Part shown: positions 17,771-27,222 of the stretch, piece after piece | Layout: each line of letters starts with the position of its first letter | How positions within the stretch are numbered: position 1 is the first letter of the stretch | Source: Aliiglaciecola sp. 3_MG-2023 | GTDB lineage: Bacteria > Pseudomonadota > Gammaproteobacteria > Enterobacterales > Alteromonadaceae | DNA: 64,000 bases | Assembly (NCBI RefSeq): GCF_030548205.1 | Contig: NZ_JAUORV010000003.1 | Span: forward strand, 124,001-188,000 | Direction of reading: 5' to 3' | Notes under the pieces: model-generated | The model's database searches: none | The model's input: the letters and a program-made list of their open reading frames with translations, nothing else | What the model was told of the DNA's origin: nothing | Made by a program: the position numbers and the translations under genes

Positions 17771-18298
17771 ATGCCTGTTCCATTAATTTGGTTAGGAGCT
17801 GGAATCGCAGCTTTATATGCTAGTGATAAAGTACACCAAGCAAATAAAATTAAGCGTCAGTATGTGAAACATTATCCGGGTGAAGAACAAACTCTAGTTC
17901 ATCTTCAAGACGGAGCTATTGTGTGTTGTGGCATATTTGGTGTGTTTGAACATTCTGGGATTTGGGTGGATGGCAATATAATTGAACTGAAAGGGAATGG
18001 GCTAATTCGGGGGATTTCTCCGCAGCGTTTTTTATCCAATAGAAGTGGTAAATGTATATACGTTTTATGTGATGATTTAGGTTTGCCACTCATATCTAAA
18101 CATGCGGCTTCAATAGCCGCTTCTAAGCTATACACCTATAGTGACTATGATTTAATTAAAAATAATTGTCATCGTTTTGTGTGGAATTGTGTGTCTCATT
18201 CTGAAGAAGCGCTCACTAGTTTTTCTGATCTCAATAAAGCTCTTTTTGGTTATTTTGATTCCTCTTTAAGTTGGCGTCCTGCTAATTTTAACGCTTAA
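17771..18298 (+). CDS. LRAT-like (NlpC/P60 superfamily) protein
   Basis: The 175-residue protein starts with a hydrophobic segment (VPLIWLGAGIAALYAS) that may anchor it to the membrane. The rest resembles the lecithin:retinol acyltransferase (LRAT)/H-rev107 fold, a permuted papain-like domain. It has a catalytic-type His61 in FEHSGIWVDG and a catalytic-type Cys133 in KNNCHRFVWNC. The second histidine usual after the G-x-x-V strand appears as Glu72 (IIELKGNG). Family members are thiol acyltransferases or phospholipases. Bacterial substrates are largely unknown, and the altered triad leaves activity open. AGGA lies ahead of the ATG. It stands alone, divergent from alaA. Confidence 0.7.
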   Translation: MPVPLIWLGAGIAALYASDKVHQANKIKRQYVKHYPGEEQTLVHLQDGAIVCCGIFGVFEHSGIWVDGNIIELKGNGLIRGISPQRFLSNRSGKCIYVLCDDLGLPLISKHAASIAASKLYTYSDYDLIKNNCHRFVWNCVSHSEEALTSFSDLNKALFGYFDSSLSWRPANFNA

Positions 18299-18517
18299 CC
18301 CTTGCTACTGGCGATTAAATATTGTTTCTATATTGTTATGATTATGTTAATTATGGTTCTATTCATGTGGACTCCTAGTCTTTAGAAATTGTTAAGTTGA
18401 ACAATATTTCAGCGAATAAATGGCAAACTTTCATTGCTTGCTTATACTTATTGATATGTCCAATTTGAATGATAAATGTGTTTCCAACCGAATCGATTTA
18501 AAATTTTGGAGTTAAGT

Positions 18518-19312
18518 ATGTCACAGCATTTCCAAGAAGAACCCCATAATGCAATAACAGATAGCAGCATTGCCCGCGTTATTCCATGTAATGAACTAGC
18601 ATTTTCAGACCCTTTCAAATGGCTCGCATTAGGATTTAGAGATCTGTTAAGAGCACCTATTTTAACCGTCTTCTTTGGTGTGTTTTTTGCTCTCATACCT
18701 TGGGTTATAACCTACTTAGTTGCACTGACTGGTTGGCACTTGGTTATTTTACCTGCGATGGTTTGCTTTATGCTTATTGGGCCTTTTTTGGCGGCGGGGT
18801 TGTACGATATTAGTTGGGAATTCGGAAAAGGACATAAGCCAACACTATGGCACGCGGTAAAAGCGGTGAAACGTAATGCGGTGAACGAGTGGGGATTTGG
18901 CATTTTGCTTATGGTGTTGATGATTTTTTGGTTACGAGTTGCCTCAATGATACATGCATTATACCCATCATACCTGGGAGACAACTTAGAAGAGTTATTA
19001 CCATTCTTAGTGCTAGGAACCTGTGTCGGTGCGGTTTTCACTGGCATCGTATTTCTGCTCAGTGCATTTACCCAACCTATTTTAATGGAACGTAAAGTAG
19101 ACTTGGCTACTGCAGTATTAACCACGGTTAACGCAGTTTGGTTGAATAAAGGCCCTATGTTTGTTTGGGCAATGATTATTTTTGTGGCCGTGGTCATAGG
19201 GTTTTTAACTGGTTTTGTTGGATTTGTGCTACTCATGCCGCTAATAGGGTATGCCACATGGCACGGATATATTGAAACAATTCAAACCAAACGCGAACGC
19301 AAATTTGAGTAA
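18518..19312 (+). CDS. DUF2189 integral membrane protein
   Basis: Starting at the ATG at 18518, which has TTGGAG eight bases ahead, gives 264 residues; an upstream in-frame ATG at 18476 lacks a ribosome site. After a polar N-terminus (IARVIPCNELAFSDPFKWLALGFRDL) come about six hydrophobic helices in the DUF2189 pattern, with a conserved loop WEFGKGHKPTLWHAVKAV between helices two and three. The family is an uncharacterised inner-membrane family sometimes noted near cytochrome oxidase genes; there is none here. A 12-bp hairpin terminator follows the stop, and the 219-base upstream gap shows nothing recognisable. Function is unknown. Confidence 0.85.
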   Translation: MSQHFQEEPHNAITDSSIARVIPCNELAFSDPFKWLALGFRDLLRAPILTVFFGVFFALIPWVITYLVALTGWHLVILPAMVCFMLIGPFLAAGLYDISWEFGKGHKPTLWHAVKAVKRNAVNEWGFGILLMVLMIFWLRVASMIHALYPSYLGDNLEELLPFLVLGTCVGAVFTGIVFLLSAFTQPILMERKVDLATAVLTTVNAVWLNKGPMFVWAMIIFVAVVIGFLTGFVGFVLLMPLIGYATWHGYIETIQTKRERKFE

Positions 19313-19326
19313 TCCATCCCATTAAA

Positions 19327-19360
19327 TAACGGGTCTAGCAACTAGATCCGTTAATTTATT
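19327..19360 (+). terminator. Terminator after the DUF2189 gene
   Basis: TAACGGGTCTAG (19327-19338) pairs with CTAGATCCGTTA (19342-19353) over 12 bp with one wobble and a 3-base loop; ATTTATT follows. It opens the 376-base gap 19313-19688, which is otherwise AT-rich and holds one dyad ahead of the keto acid dehydrogenase operon. Confidence 0.7.
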
Positions 19361-19535
19361 CCTTAAGTAAGCAGTCAACAAAGACTTATTTGGTTTTGTT
19401 ATCCTTAGATGTAAACTTCTATTACTTAACTATTTTCTCCATGAGTGATTAATAACCTCATTCACCTCTATATCCCGCAACTATGTATTAATTTTCCAGC
19501 TTACTTAAACAAACTTAATTGAGTGAATAATTAAA

Positions 19536-19551
19536 TAGGATAAACATCCTA
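19536..19551 (+). promoter_or_regulatory. Dyad upstream of the branched-chain keto acid dehydrogenase operon
   Basis: TAGGAT (19536-19541), AAAC, ATCCTA (19546-19551) is a perfect 6-bp inverted repeat 138-153 bases before the E1-alpha start. Such operons are usually controlled by an Lrp-like or MerR-like activator, so an operator here is possible. The motif is not one I recognise. Confidence 0.3.
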
Positions 19552-19688
19552 ATTAGTTTGGTATTCTTAGAATACTTCTATCTCATCTGTATTTTGCACC
19601 ATTCATTTTCGCAACACATCTCCCGTAATTGTGAACTAGAATTAACATATTAATAACAGTTTATTTAACTCCTAACATAGGTTCTTAA

Positions 19689-20882
19689 ATGAAAGACAGA
19701 AATCACCTTTCCGATATCGGGATGATCCATGAAGTACAAATGATTACCAATGGATTAGTGGACATACCCATGCTGCAATTATTATCCCCTGAAGGTACGG
19801 AGCATAATCATCAACCTTGTCCTGAGTTAAACCAAGAAACCTCAGAAAAAATTCTAAAAACCATGCACTACATTAGAATTTTAGATGAGCGCATGATTGC
19901 TGCACAACGGCAAGGAAGGATCAGTTTTTACTTGGCTTGCACAGGCGAAGAAGCCGCTACAATCGGCAGTGCAGCAGCATTAGAACCCCAAGATATGATC
20001 ATGTCTCAATACCGCGAGCAAGGCTCGTTAGCATACCGCGGATATACAACTAAACAATTTATGGATCAAATGTTTAGTAATCAAAAAGACCCAAATAAAG
20101 GTCGCCAAATGCCCATTCACTACGGCGATAAAGCATTAAATTTCATGACTATTTCTTCTCCTTTGGGAACGCAGATCCCACAAGCATCAGGTTATTCATA
20201 CGGACAAAAAATGGCGGGGTTAGATGCGCTAACTATTTGCTACTTTGGCGAGGGAGCAGCATCCGAAGGCGATTTTCATGCCGGTTTAAATATGGCGGCA
20301 GTGTTAAATTGTCCCGTTATCTTCTTATGTAGAAATAATGGATACGCGATTTCCACACCAGCGGAGGAGCAATTTGCAGGAGATGGCATTGCATCGAGGG
20401 GGATTGGTTACGGCGTTCGCACGATTCGAGTCGACGGCAATGATGTTTTGGCCGTTTTTGCGGCAACCAAAAAAGCGCGAGAGGTTGCACTTAAAGAAAA
20501 ATGTCCAGTATTAATTGAAGCTATGACGTATCGACTTGCAGCCCATTCGACTTCGGACGATCCCACTGGGTATCGCTCTAAAGAGGAAGAGGCTAAATGG
20601 AGATTAAAAGATCCACTGCTACGCTTTGAAAAATGGATGAAAAGTAAAGGCTGGCTAGACGAGGAGGCAATTAAACACTTTGCCAGTGAGTCCCGTCAGG
20701 AAGTATTGCAAACCTTAAAACAAGTGGAAAAAGAGCCCATCAATCCCATTGAAGATATCATAGAAGATGTCTATGACGCACCACCATGGCATTTAAAAGA
20801 ACAACTTCAATCACTTAAGCAACATATTCGTCAGTACCCAGATGCCTATCCGAAGACTTCAGGGAGAATTAAAAATGACTAA
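19689..20882 (+). CDS. bkdA1: Branched-chain 2-oxo acid dehydrogenase E1 alpha subunit
   Basis: The 397-residue protein is the thiamine-diphosphate-binding alpha subunit of the decarboxylase. The cofactor motif runs from [15 protein letters not shown] to [10 protein letters not shown]. The regulatory/heterodimer loop is recognisable as [17 protein letters not shown]. With E1 beta it decarboxylates the keto acids of valine, leucine and isoleucine and reductively acylates the lipoyl groups of E2. The N-terminal extension of about 50 residues is typical of the BCKDH rather than the pyruvate enzyme. It is the first gene of an E1a-E1b-E2 operon. The site before the ATG (TAGGTTCTTAA) is modest. Confidence 0.95.
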   Translation: MKDRNHLSDIGMIHEVQMITNGLVDIPMLQLLSPEGTEHNHQPCPELNQETSEKILKTMHYIRILDERMIAAQRQGRISFYLACTGEEAATIGSAAALEPQDMIMSQYREQGSLAYRGYTTKQFMDQMFSNQKDPNKGRQMPIHYGDKALNFMTISSPLGTQIPQASGYSYGQKMAGLDALTICYFGEGAASEGDFHAGLNMAAVLNCPVIFLCRNNGYAISTPAEEQFAGDGIASRGIGYGVRTIRVDGNDVLAVFAATKKAREVALKEKCPVLIEAMTYRLAAHSTSDDPTGYRSKEEEAKWRLKDPLLRFEKWMKSKGWLDEEAIKHFASESRQEVLQTLKQVEKEPINPIEDIIEDVYDAPPWHLKEQLQSLKQHIRQYPDAYPKTSGRIKND

Positions 20883-21852
20883 AATGAACATGTTACAAGC
20901 CGTGAATAATGCATTAATTACGGCTATGGAAGCAGATAAAACTGCAATGGTTTTTGGTGAGGACGTGGGTCACTTTGGTGGAGTATTTAGAGCCACAAGC
21001 AATTTACAAGAAAAGTTTGGTAAAGCGCGTTGCTTTAATACACCGTTAACTGAACAGGGAATAATAGGGTTCGCCAACGGATTAGCATCGCAGGGATCAA
21101 CGGTCATTGCTGAAATCCAGTTTGCTGATTATATTTTTCCTGCTTTTGATCAAATCGTAAATGAGACATCTAAATTTAGATATCGCTCCGGCGGACAATT
21201 TACCTGCGGAAGTTTAACCATAAGAACACCCTACGGTGGTGGCATTGCCGGTGGCCATTATCACTCACAATCTCCAGAGGCTTTTTTCGCTCATATTCCA
21301 GGTATGAAAATAGTCATTCCTCGAAATCCATACCAAGCTAAAGGGTTGTTACTCGCCTCAATTAGAGACGACAACCCCGTTCTATTTATGGAGCCTAAAC
21401 GTCTTTATCGAGCCTCTGTAGGAGAGGTACCAGAAGAAGATTACGAACTCCCCCTAGGTAAAGCAGAATTGGTGAAATCAGGTACTGATATTAGCTTACT
21501 GGCATGGGGTGCTCAGGTGGAAATACTGCAAAAATCCGCAGAAATGGCAGAAAACGACGGTATTTCCTGTGAAATTATCGATTTGCGCAGCATATTGCCT
21601 TGGGATGTAGAAACAGTGTGCGAGTCAGTGGCGAAAACGGGACGTTTGTTAATTAACCATGAAGCACCGCAAACAGGTGGTTTTGCCAGTGAAATTGCAG
21701 CGACGGTTCAAGATAAATGTTTTTTACATTTAGAATCTCCCATCGCTCGTGTCTGTGGCTTAGATACTCCTTATCCTTTGTCACATGAAAAGGAATACAT
21801 GCCTGATCATTTAAAAACCTATGAAGCCATTAAACGCTCAGTCAATTATTAA
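20875..21852 (+). CDS. bkdA2: Branched-chain 2-oxo acid dehydrogenase E1 beta subunit
   Basis: The start is the ATG at 20875, with GGGAG about seven bases ahead, inside the last codons of E1 alpha; the 8-base overlap implies coupled translation. The 325 residues have the transketolase-like domain (about 1-180: [13 protein letters not shown], then [15 protein letters not shown]) and the C-terminal domain ([14 protein letters not shown], then [17 protein letters not shown]). It forms the alpha2beta2 heterotetramer with E1 alpha and completes the thiamine-diphosphate active site. The order E1a-E1b-E2 and the tight spacing confirm the complex. Confidence 0.95.
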   Translation: MTKMNMLQAVNNALITAMEADKTAMVFGEDVGHFGGVFRATSNLQEKFGKARCFNTPLTEQGIIGFANGLASQGSTVIAEIQFADYIFPAFDQIVNETSKFRYRSGGQFTCGSLTIRTPYGGGIAGGHYHSQSPEAFFAHIPGMKIVIPRNPYQAKGLLLASIRDDNPVLFMEPKRLYRASVGEVPEEDYELPLGKAELVKSGTDISLLAWGAQVEILQKSAEMAENDGISCEIIDLRSILPWDVETVCESVAKTGRLLINHEAPQTGGFASEIAATVQDKCFLHLESPIARVCGLDTPYPLSHEKEYMPDHLKTYEAIKRSVNY

Positions 21853-21866
21853 TCAGGAGACATACC

Positions 21867-23495
21867 ATGCACGACTTTATATTGCCTGATATTGGCGAAG
21901 GAATTGTAGAATGTGAACTCTTAGAGTGGCTAGTAAAAGAAGGGGATTTGATAGAAGAAGACCAACCCGTTGCAGAAGTCATGACAGATAAAGCCACTGT
22001 TCAAATTCCAGCGATGCACGCTGGAAAAGTGAGCAAGTTATATTACAAAGCGGGGGAAGTGGCTAAGGTTCATGAACCTTTATTTGCGTTAGATGGAGAC
22101 ATTGAAGATAAGCAAAATATTCAAAACAGTTCTAAGGATGACGCCCGTGAACAACCTAATACTGAAAATTCAACACCTAACAGCGAAAAGCTCACTCAGC
22201 AAACCAACTCCTCGGAATCTGATTTGACGTCTCAACAAATCATCGATTTTATTCTACCCGATATAGGTGAAGGAATAGTTGAGTGTGAAATCGTAAAATG
22301 GCTAGTTGAGGAAGGTGAAAAAGTAGAAGAAGACCAAGCCGTGGTAGAGGTTATGACTGACAAGGCTTTGGTTGAAATCCCAGCAAAATATTCAGGGTTC
22401 ATTAATCAATTACACTATCAACAAGGTGACATTGCGAAGGTCCATAGTCCCTTATATTCACTTAACACCGCTGAGGGGGAAAAGACTCACCGTAATGTTA
22501 ACGAGGATTCGAATAAAGCGACAAAACAGAATCAAAATGAGAAAAGCAGCGCGCCGGAACAACAAGCAATTAAAAAGAAAGCCTTAGCCAGTCCTGCCGT
22601 TCGCCGCTTAGCCAGAGAAAATAACATTGATATAGCCAGTGTATTGGGAAGTGGTAAAAAAGGGCGCGTGTTAAAACAAGATATTGCCGTTCACATGAAT
22701 AAAATCAACCACAATGAAGAATCGAAACAAAACGATAACCCAACGGATAATAATGTAACCCAAGCCAATCTTAAAGAAAGTTCGCAACACAATAATAGGG
22801 TTGAGCCCATTCGTGGCATCAAAGCCATAATGGCTAAACAAATGACTGATTCTGTATACACTATTCCTCACTTTAGTGTGAGTGAAGAAATTGAAATGGA
22901 TAGGTTAATGGATGTGCGTCGAGATCTGAAAAAAGAGTTTGCAGAAAAAGGCGTTAAGTTAAGTATGATGCCATTTTTCATTAAATCCCTCTCTTTGGCG
23001 TTAAAACAGTTTCCAATCATTAATAGCCAAGTTAACCCCCAATGCACAGAGATAACCTATTTAAAACAACACAATATAGGCATTGCTGTTGATTCAAAAC
23101 TTGGTTTACTGGTGCCAAACATTAAAGGCGTTGAAAACCTCTCACTGTTTGAAGTTGCCCAAGAAGTTGAACGTTTAGTAGGCTTAGCTCGAGAAGGTAA
23201 ACTGTCTAATCAAGACTTAAAAGGCGGGACGATTAGTATCTCCAATGTCGGCGTAATTGGAGGTACCACAGCAACACCGGTGATCAATAAACCTGAAAGC
23301 GCCATCGTTGCTTTAGGCAAAATACAACGACTACCCAGGTTTGATGCAGATGATAATGTGATCCCAGTGAATATTATGCACATCAGTTGGTCTGGAGATC
23401 ACCGCATTATTGACGGCGCAACTATGCTGAAGTTTAGTAACCTGTGGAAGTCCTACTTGGAAAACCCAATCCGTATGCTGACTGAATTGAGTTAA
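21867..23495 (+). CDS. bkdB: Dihydrolipoyl acyltransferase E2 with two lipoyl domains
   Basis: The 542-residue protein has two N-terminal lipoyl domains, each starting (D)FILPDIGEGIVECE, with lipoylated lysines in MTDKA at residues 42 and 166. A polar Gln/Asn-rich linker joins them and another leads to the peripheral-subunit binding domain (about 238-275; ASPAVRRLARENNIDI). The catalytic chloramphenicol-acetyltransferase-like domain (from about 310) ends with the His motif SWSGDHRIIDG. It transfers the acyl group to CoA. Most branched-chain E2 proteins have one lipoyl domain; two suggests tandem duplication. No E3 lipoamide dehydrogenase follows, so one encoded elsewhere must serve. AGGAG lies seven bases before the ATG. 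Confidence 0.95.
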   Translation: MHDFILPDIGEGIVECELLEWLVKEGDLIEEDQPVAEVMTDKATVQIPAMHAGKVSKLYYKAGEVAKVHEPLFALDGDIEDKQNIQNSSKDDAREQPNTENSTPNSEKLTQQTNSSESDLTSQQIIDFILPDIGEGIVECEIVKWLVEEGEKVEEDQAVVEVMTDKALVEIPAKYSGFINQLHYQQGDIAKVHSPLYSLNTAEGEKTHRNVNEDSNKATKQNQNEKSSAPEQQAIKKKALASPAVRRLARENNIDIASVLGSGKKGRVLKQDIAVHMNKINHNEESKQNDNPTDNNVTQANLKESSQHNNRVEPIRGIKAIMAKQMTDSVYTIPHFSVSEEIEMDRLMDVRRDLKKEFAEKGVKLSMMPFFIKSLSLALKQFPIINSQVNPQCTEITYLKQHNIGIAVDSKLGLLVPNIKGVENLSLFEVAQEVERLVGLAREGKLSNQDLKGGTISISNVGVIGGTTATPVINKPESAIVALGKIQRLPRFDADDNVIPVNIMHISWSGDHRIIDGATMLKFSNLWKSYLENPIRMLTELS

Positions 23496-23606
23496 TTTTT
23501 TGGTTTGCCATATTTTACCAATATAGCAGATGGTTTTTAAACCTTGGTGGTAGCGCCTTATTTAAGTATCATTGACTGATGTACAGTTATAAAAGTAACG
23601 ATTGAG

Positions 23607-24473
23607 ATGTTAAGTTATCGTCATAGTTTTCATGCAGGTAATCATGCTGATGTTTTAAAGCATATTACCCAGATGTTGATCATCAAAAAACTGAAAATGA
23701 AAAGCAAACCTGCGATCTATATTGATACCCATAGTGGCGCAGGTTTATATGAACTAAAAGGTGAAGAGGCCCAAAAAACCCAAGAATTTAAAAGTGGTAT
23801 CACGGCCATTCAAGATTATCAGTCGAAGCAACAGGGTATTGCAGAATATCAACAGCTCACAATTGAATTCATCACTGCTAATCAATACCCTGGTTCGCCA
23901 CTTATCGCAGCCAATATGCTTCGTGAGCAAGACAAGATGGTGTGTATGGAATTACACAATACTGAAATTGACAACTTGCGAACCAATCTATCTGCTTATG
24001 GCAGTTTGGCAACCATTGGTGTTCATCACAGAGACGGATATGAAGGGTTGCTAGCCATTTTACCGCCAACTCCAGCAAGAGGTCTTGTCCTGATCGATCC
24101 CTCCTATGAAGTTGCCAGTGAATATCAGCAAGTTGTGACGACCCTCAAAAAGGCAATAACAAAATGGTCGGTGGGGATTTTCGCTATTTGGTATCCTCTT
24201 TTATCCAGTCGAGCAGGTCAGAAAGCTGGATTAAGTGAAAAAATGCTCGACGAAATTGCTCAGTTTGACTGTAAAAGTGTACTCAATGTTGCAATGCAGA
24301 TTACACAAAATACAGGAGATGCGGGTATGTATGGCTCTGGTTTAATAATTGTGAATGCGCCATGGCAACTGGATTCTGATTTAAACGACCTACTGCCTGA
24401 ATTATTAGCCCACCTAACTCCAGACAAAGTGCCTGGCAAAGCCTACGTTGAGTGGCTGAAAAAGCCTGACTAA
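23607..24473 (+). CDS. rlmJ: 23S rRNA (adenine(2030)-N6)-methyltransferase RlmJ
   Basis: The 288-residue protein matches RlmJ along its length: MLSYRHSFHAGNHADVLKH at the start, the S-adenosylmethionine-binding region YIDTHSGAGLYEL, and motif IV at residues 164-168. RlmJ methylates A2030 in 23S rRNA. The usual motif IV is DPPYE; here it reads DPSYE, with catalytic Asp164 kept and the second proline changed to serine. Activity is likely but not certain. It starts 111 bases after the keto acid dehydrogenase operon, has no clear ribosome site, and the kinase gene follows after 15 bases. Confidence 0.95.
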   Translation: MLSYRHSFHAGNHADVLKHITQMLIIKKLKMKSKPAIYIDTHSGAGLYELKGEEAQKTQEFKSGITAIQDYQSKQQGIAEYQQLTIEFITANQYPGSPLIAANMLREQDKMVCMELHNTEIDNLRTNLSAYGSLATIGVHHRDGYEGLLAILPPTPARGLVLIDPSYEVASEYQQVVTTLKKAITKWSVGIFAIWYPLLSSRAGQKAGLSEKMLDEIAQFDCKSVLNVAMQITQNTGDAGMYGSGLIIVNAPWQLDSDLNDLLPELLAHLTPDKVPGKAYVEWLKKPD

Positions 24474-24488
24474 CTAAGGTCACCTAAG

Positions 24489-26315
24489 ATGACGGTTGCT
24501 GATCTAAAACATTTTTATATTCCAGATGAACAATCGATTTATCTTTTGTCTCATAAAGATGCTCAAAAATTAAAAGATTGGATCAAATTATGTAAAGAGC
24601 AACTCGAGTTACTTGGTTACAGTAACATCGAGCTTATCGGTAAAGGCGCGTTTGGATTTGCATTTGCAGGAAGTGATCCTCGCCAAAATCAATTAGTGTT
24701 TAAGTTCTCGCGTATTAACCTGCCTCAACATGTTCAGGAACAGCTGGAAGACGAGGCATTTATGCTAAGTCAGGTTGAACATCCCAATGTACCTTCACTA
24801 ATCGAGTTTCAGCGAATTAAAAAGCAAGCCATATTGGTGATGGAAAGAGCTAAAGGTGTTGACTTAGAAGTTTACTCCCTACAAAAAGGTCCATTGTCAG
24901 CGCGACTGATCACTAAAATTGCCGCTCAACTTTGCGATATTTTGTTATTTTTACGCCAACATCAAGAGCAAGGCACAACTAAACCAATCGTGCACGGTGA
25001 TATTAAACCTTCTAATATTGTGTTTGATGAGCACACAGAAACCATCGGTTTAATCGATTGGGGATCCAGCGTGTTTGCGCAAATGGATCACCAAGGACAA
25101 TATATTGCCAACAATGTTATGGATTTAATGTCTAGTGATTTGCAACAAACAAACGCACGTCTTGGAGATGTATATTTCATTGGTGACGAACAATTAAACG
25201 GTCAGTTATCTAGTCCGAGGTTTGATGAACAAGGTTTGGCGAGCACACTTTATGCGTTGGCGTCTGGCCAATCTAGTCGCTTTGGACGGCATATTATCAC
25301 GCCTAACTCATTAGGATTGCCAAAAGAGTTGTCAGAGGTGCTAACTGCGATGTTAAGTGATGATGCTGATAAACGTCGATTGGGCGGTGACTATTTTATG
25401 AAAAATATGAAATTCATGAAAAATGTTGTGTTTGCCAAATCAGATGTAAATGAACATATTGCACTTATCCCCACTTGGAGTTTTGCCAAGAAAAAAGACA
25501 TCGATACCGTCGTATATAGCTCAAGGCGTTCATTTTTAAAGCTTGAAAATAGTGATATTTCTACTGAATTACATTATGTAAACGATGCGCAATTCGAACG
25601 TTATTACAAAAATTACATGCAGGGAATGGGAGAGACCGAAAAAGCCTTTATCTCTGCAGTAGGGAGACTAGGTAAATATCCCGTTGTAGGTGGTTTAGTG
25701 CTGAGGTGGCAACCAGAGGGCGTTTATATTGACTCTAGTTTAAATTTGTATGATCCGACCTTGAAACGTTCATTTGATGTATCCGTAAACAATGTTATCA
25801 CCTTAGCGAGGGCTATTCACAGAGTAGGGGTGTTTAAAAGCTGTATGTTCAATGCACGCGATACCTTGCACATAGAACGAGATAGTGAAAACATACCTTA
25901 TCAAGCTGAAACTGACATGCAAATCCCCTATGAATTAAGTCACACCTCGATAACAGAGGATCAAAGTCGTAATCATTCTTACTTTGAAGATGGCGAAGAC
26001 CCGGATGAGCTGCTAGTTCTACCTGACAAAATGATGGTCATTATTCGGCAATTAAATAATATTCATCATACTGGCTGTATAATATTTGAAGCATTACCAA
26101 CGAATTTGAAAATACACAGTTATTACACCTTACTTGATCACAGTATGGAGAAGGAATTTAAAGCCTTATTAAAAACCATAATTGAGTTAGTGCCAGAAAT
26201 AGAAGGATTAGGGATTTCAGGATTTATGAAATTGCCGTATAAAGACACGCGTTACTTTGAACATGCTTCGGGTTTACCAGAAAAATTTCATCCAAAAAAA
26301 TTAAAAACAAATTAG
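24489..26315 (+). CDS. Hanks-type serine/threonine protein kinase with large unknown C-terminus
   Basis: The 608-residue protein has a kinase domain at about residues 43-290: glycine loop GKGAFG (51-56), the likely ATP-binding lysine in VFKF (Lys72), catalytic loop HGDIKPSN (His169, Asp171, Lys173, Asn176) and DWG instead of DFG at 190-192. HGD in place of HRD is common in bacterial or atypical kinases. No transmembrane helix or PASTA repeat is seen, so it is probably cytosolic. The C-terminal 300 residues (from HIALIPTWSFAKKKD) match no domain I know and may sense or bind substrate. It lies 15 bases after rlmJ and 25 before tesB, probably cotranscribed. No phosphatase or FHA partner is near. 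Physiological role unknown. Confidence 0.8.
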   Translation: MTVADLKHFYIPDEQSIYLLSHKDAQKLKDWIKLCKEQLELLGYSNIELIGKGAFGFAFAGSDPRQNQLVFKFSRINLPQHVQEQLEDEAFMLSQVEHPNVPSLIEFQRIKKQAILVMERAKGVDLEVYSLQKGPLSARLITKIAAQLCDILLFLRQHQEQGTTKPIVHGDIKPSNIVFDEHTETIGLIDWGSSVFAQMDHQGQYIANNVMDLMSSDLQQTNARLGDVYFIGDEQLNGQLSSPRFDEQGLASTLYALASGQSSRFGRHIITPNSLGLPKELSEVLTAMLSDDADKRRLGGDYFMKNMKFMKNVVFAKSDVNEHIALIPTWSFAKKKDIDTVVYSSRRSFLKLENSDISTELHYVNDAQFERYYKNYMQGMGETEKAFISAVGRLGKYPVVGGLVLRWQPEGVYIDSSLNLYDPTLKRSFDVSVNNVITLARAIHRVGVFKSCMFNARDTLHIERDSENIPYQAETDMQIPYELSHTSITEDQSRNHSYFEDGEDPDELLVLPDKMMVIIRQLNNIHHTGCIIFEALPTNLKIHSYYTLLDHSMEKEFKALLKTIIELVPEIEGLGISGFMKLPYKDTRYFEHASGLPEKFHPKKLKTN

Positions 26316-26340
26316 CGCAATAAACAACGGGGAGTATTGC

Positions 26341-27201
26341 ATGGCAGAAGTGACTTTAAAGTCTTTATTGCAGTTAGAAAAAATTGAAGATTCATTGTAT
26401 CGAGGGCAAAGCTGGGATCTTGGTTTTCGCGCTTTATTTGGTGGTCAAGTTATGGGGCAAGCGTTAGCTGCCGCTCATAATACGTTGCCAGAAGGTAGGA
26501 TATCCCATTCGTTTCATTCCTATTTTCTACTACCAGGAGATGCCAATTATCCAGTGGTGTATGAAGTTGAAAATGTCAGAGACGGTAGAAGTTTTTCAAC
26601 TCGTCGCGTTAAAGCCATTCAAAATGGTAAAAACATTTTCTATTTAACGGCGTCTTTCCAAGCTCCCGAACAAGGTTTAGAGCATCAGTTCGCTGATATG
26701 CCAGATGTGCCTCCACCAGAGGAAGTGAAATCTGACTTAACCTTTTTTAAAAGTGCATTAGACAAGATTTCAGAGCGCATGCAAGAAGCAATTAGTTATC
26801 ATAAGCCCATAGACAGCAGAACCGTACAAACCATTGATCCATTGCAACCTGTTAAAACAGAACCTAAGAGATATATATGGATGCGAGCTCAAGAAGTGGT
26901 TGAGAATAATTTAAATTTAAATCATGCCATGTTGGCCTATGCGTCAGATTACCATTTTCTGGCGACCTGTTTGCAACCCCATGGTATTTCAGTTAGGAAC
27001 ACACAACTTAGGATGGCAACTATCGACCACTCTATGTGGTTCCATCAGCCTTTTAAATTCGATGAGTGGTTATTGTACGTGGCTGAAAGTCCGTTTACCG
27101 GCGGAGTACGTGGTCTAGTTCGTGGTCAATTTTTCAATCAACAAGGCGTGTTGGTAGCTTCAACCATGCAAGAAGGTTTGATGCGACAACTAGATAAATA
27201 A
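26341..27201 (+). CDS. tesB: Acyl-CoA thioesterase II
   Basis: The 286-residue protein has the double hot-dog fold of TesB: FRALFGGQVMGQALAAA near the start, SFHSYFLLPGD, RDGRSFSTRRVKAIQNG, then Asp203 in the AYASDYHF motif (Asp204 in E. coli), DHSMWFHQPF and the C-terminal MQEGLMRQ with the conserved Gln. It hydrolyses medium- and long-chain acyl-CoA to free acid and CoA. GGGGAG lies eight bases before the ATG. It follows the kinase gene closely and is followed after 21 bases by the carbonic-anhydrase-like gene. Identification is firm. Confidence 0.97.
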   Translation: MAEVTLKSLLQLEKIEDSLYRGQSWDLGFRALFGGQVMGQALAAAHNTLPEGRISHSFHSYFLLPGDANYPVVYEVENVRDGRSFSTRRVKAIQNGKNIFYLTASFQAPEQGLEHQFADMPDVPPPEEVKSDLTFFKSALDKISERMQEAISYHKPIDSRTVQTIDPLQPVKTEPKRYIWMRAQEVVENNLNLNHAMLAYASDYHFLATCLQPHGISVRNTQLRMATIDHSMWFHQPFKFDEWLLYVAESPFTGGVRGLVRGQFFNQQGVLVASTMQEGLMRQLDK

Positions 27202-27222
27202 AAACACAATAGGAGAGTCAAT

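Noticed and set aside
18712-19257. 181-residue open frame on the minus strand opposite the DUF2189 gene
   Set aside because: It lies wholly within the real gene, has no domain, and looks like a by-product of the codon use of a hydrophobic protein.
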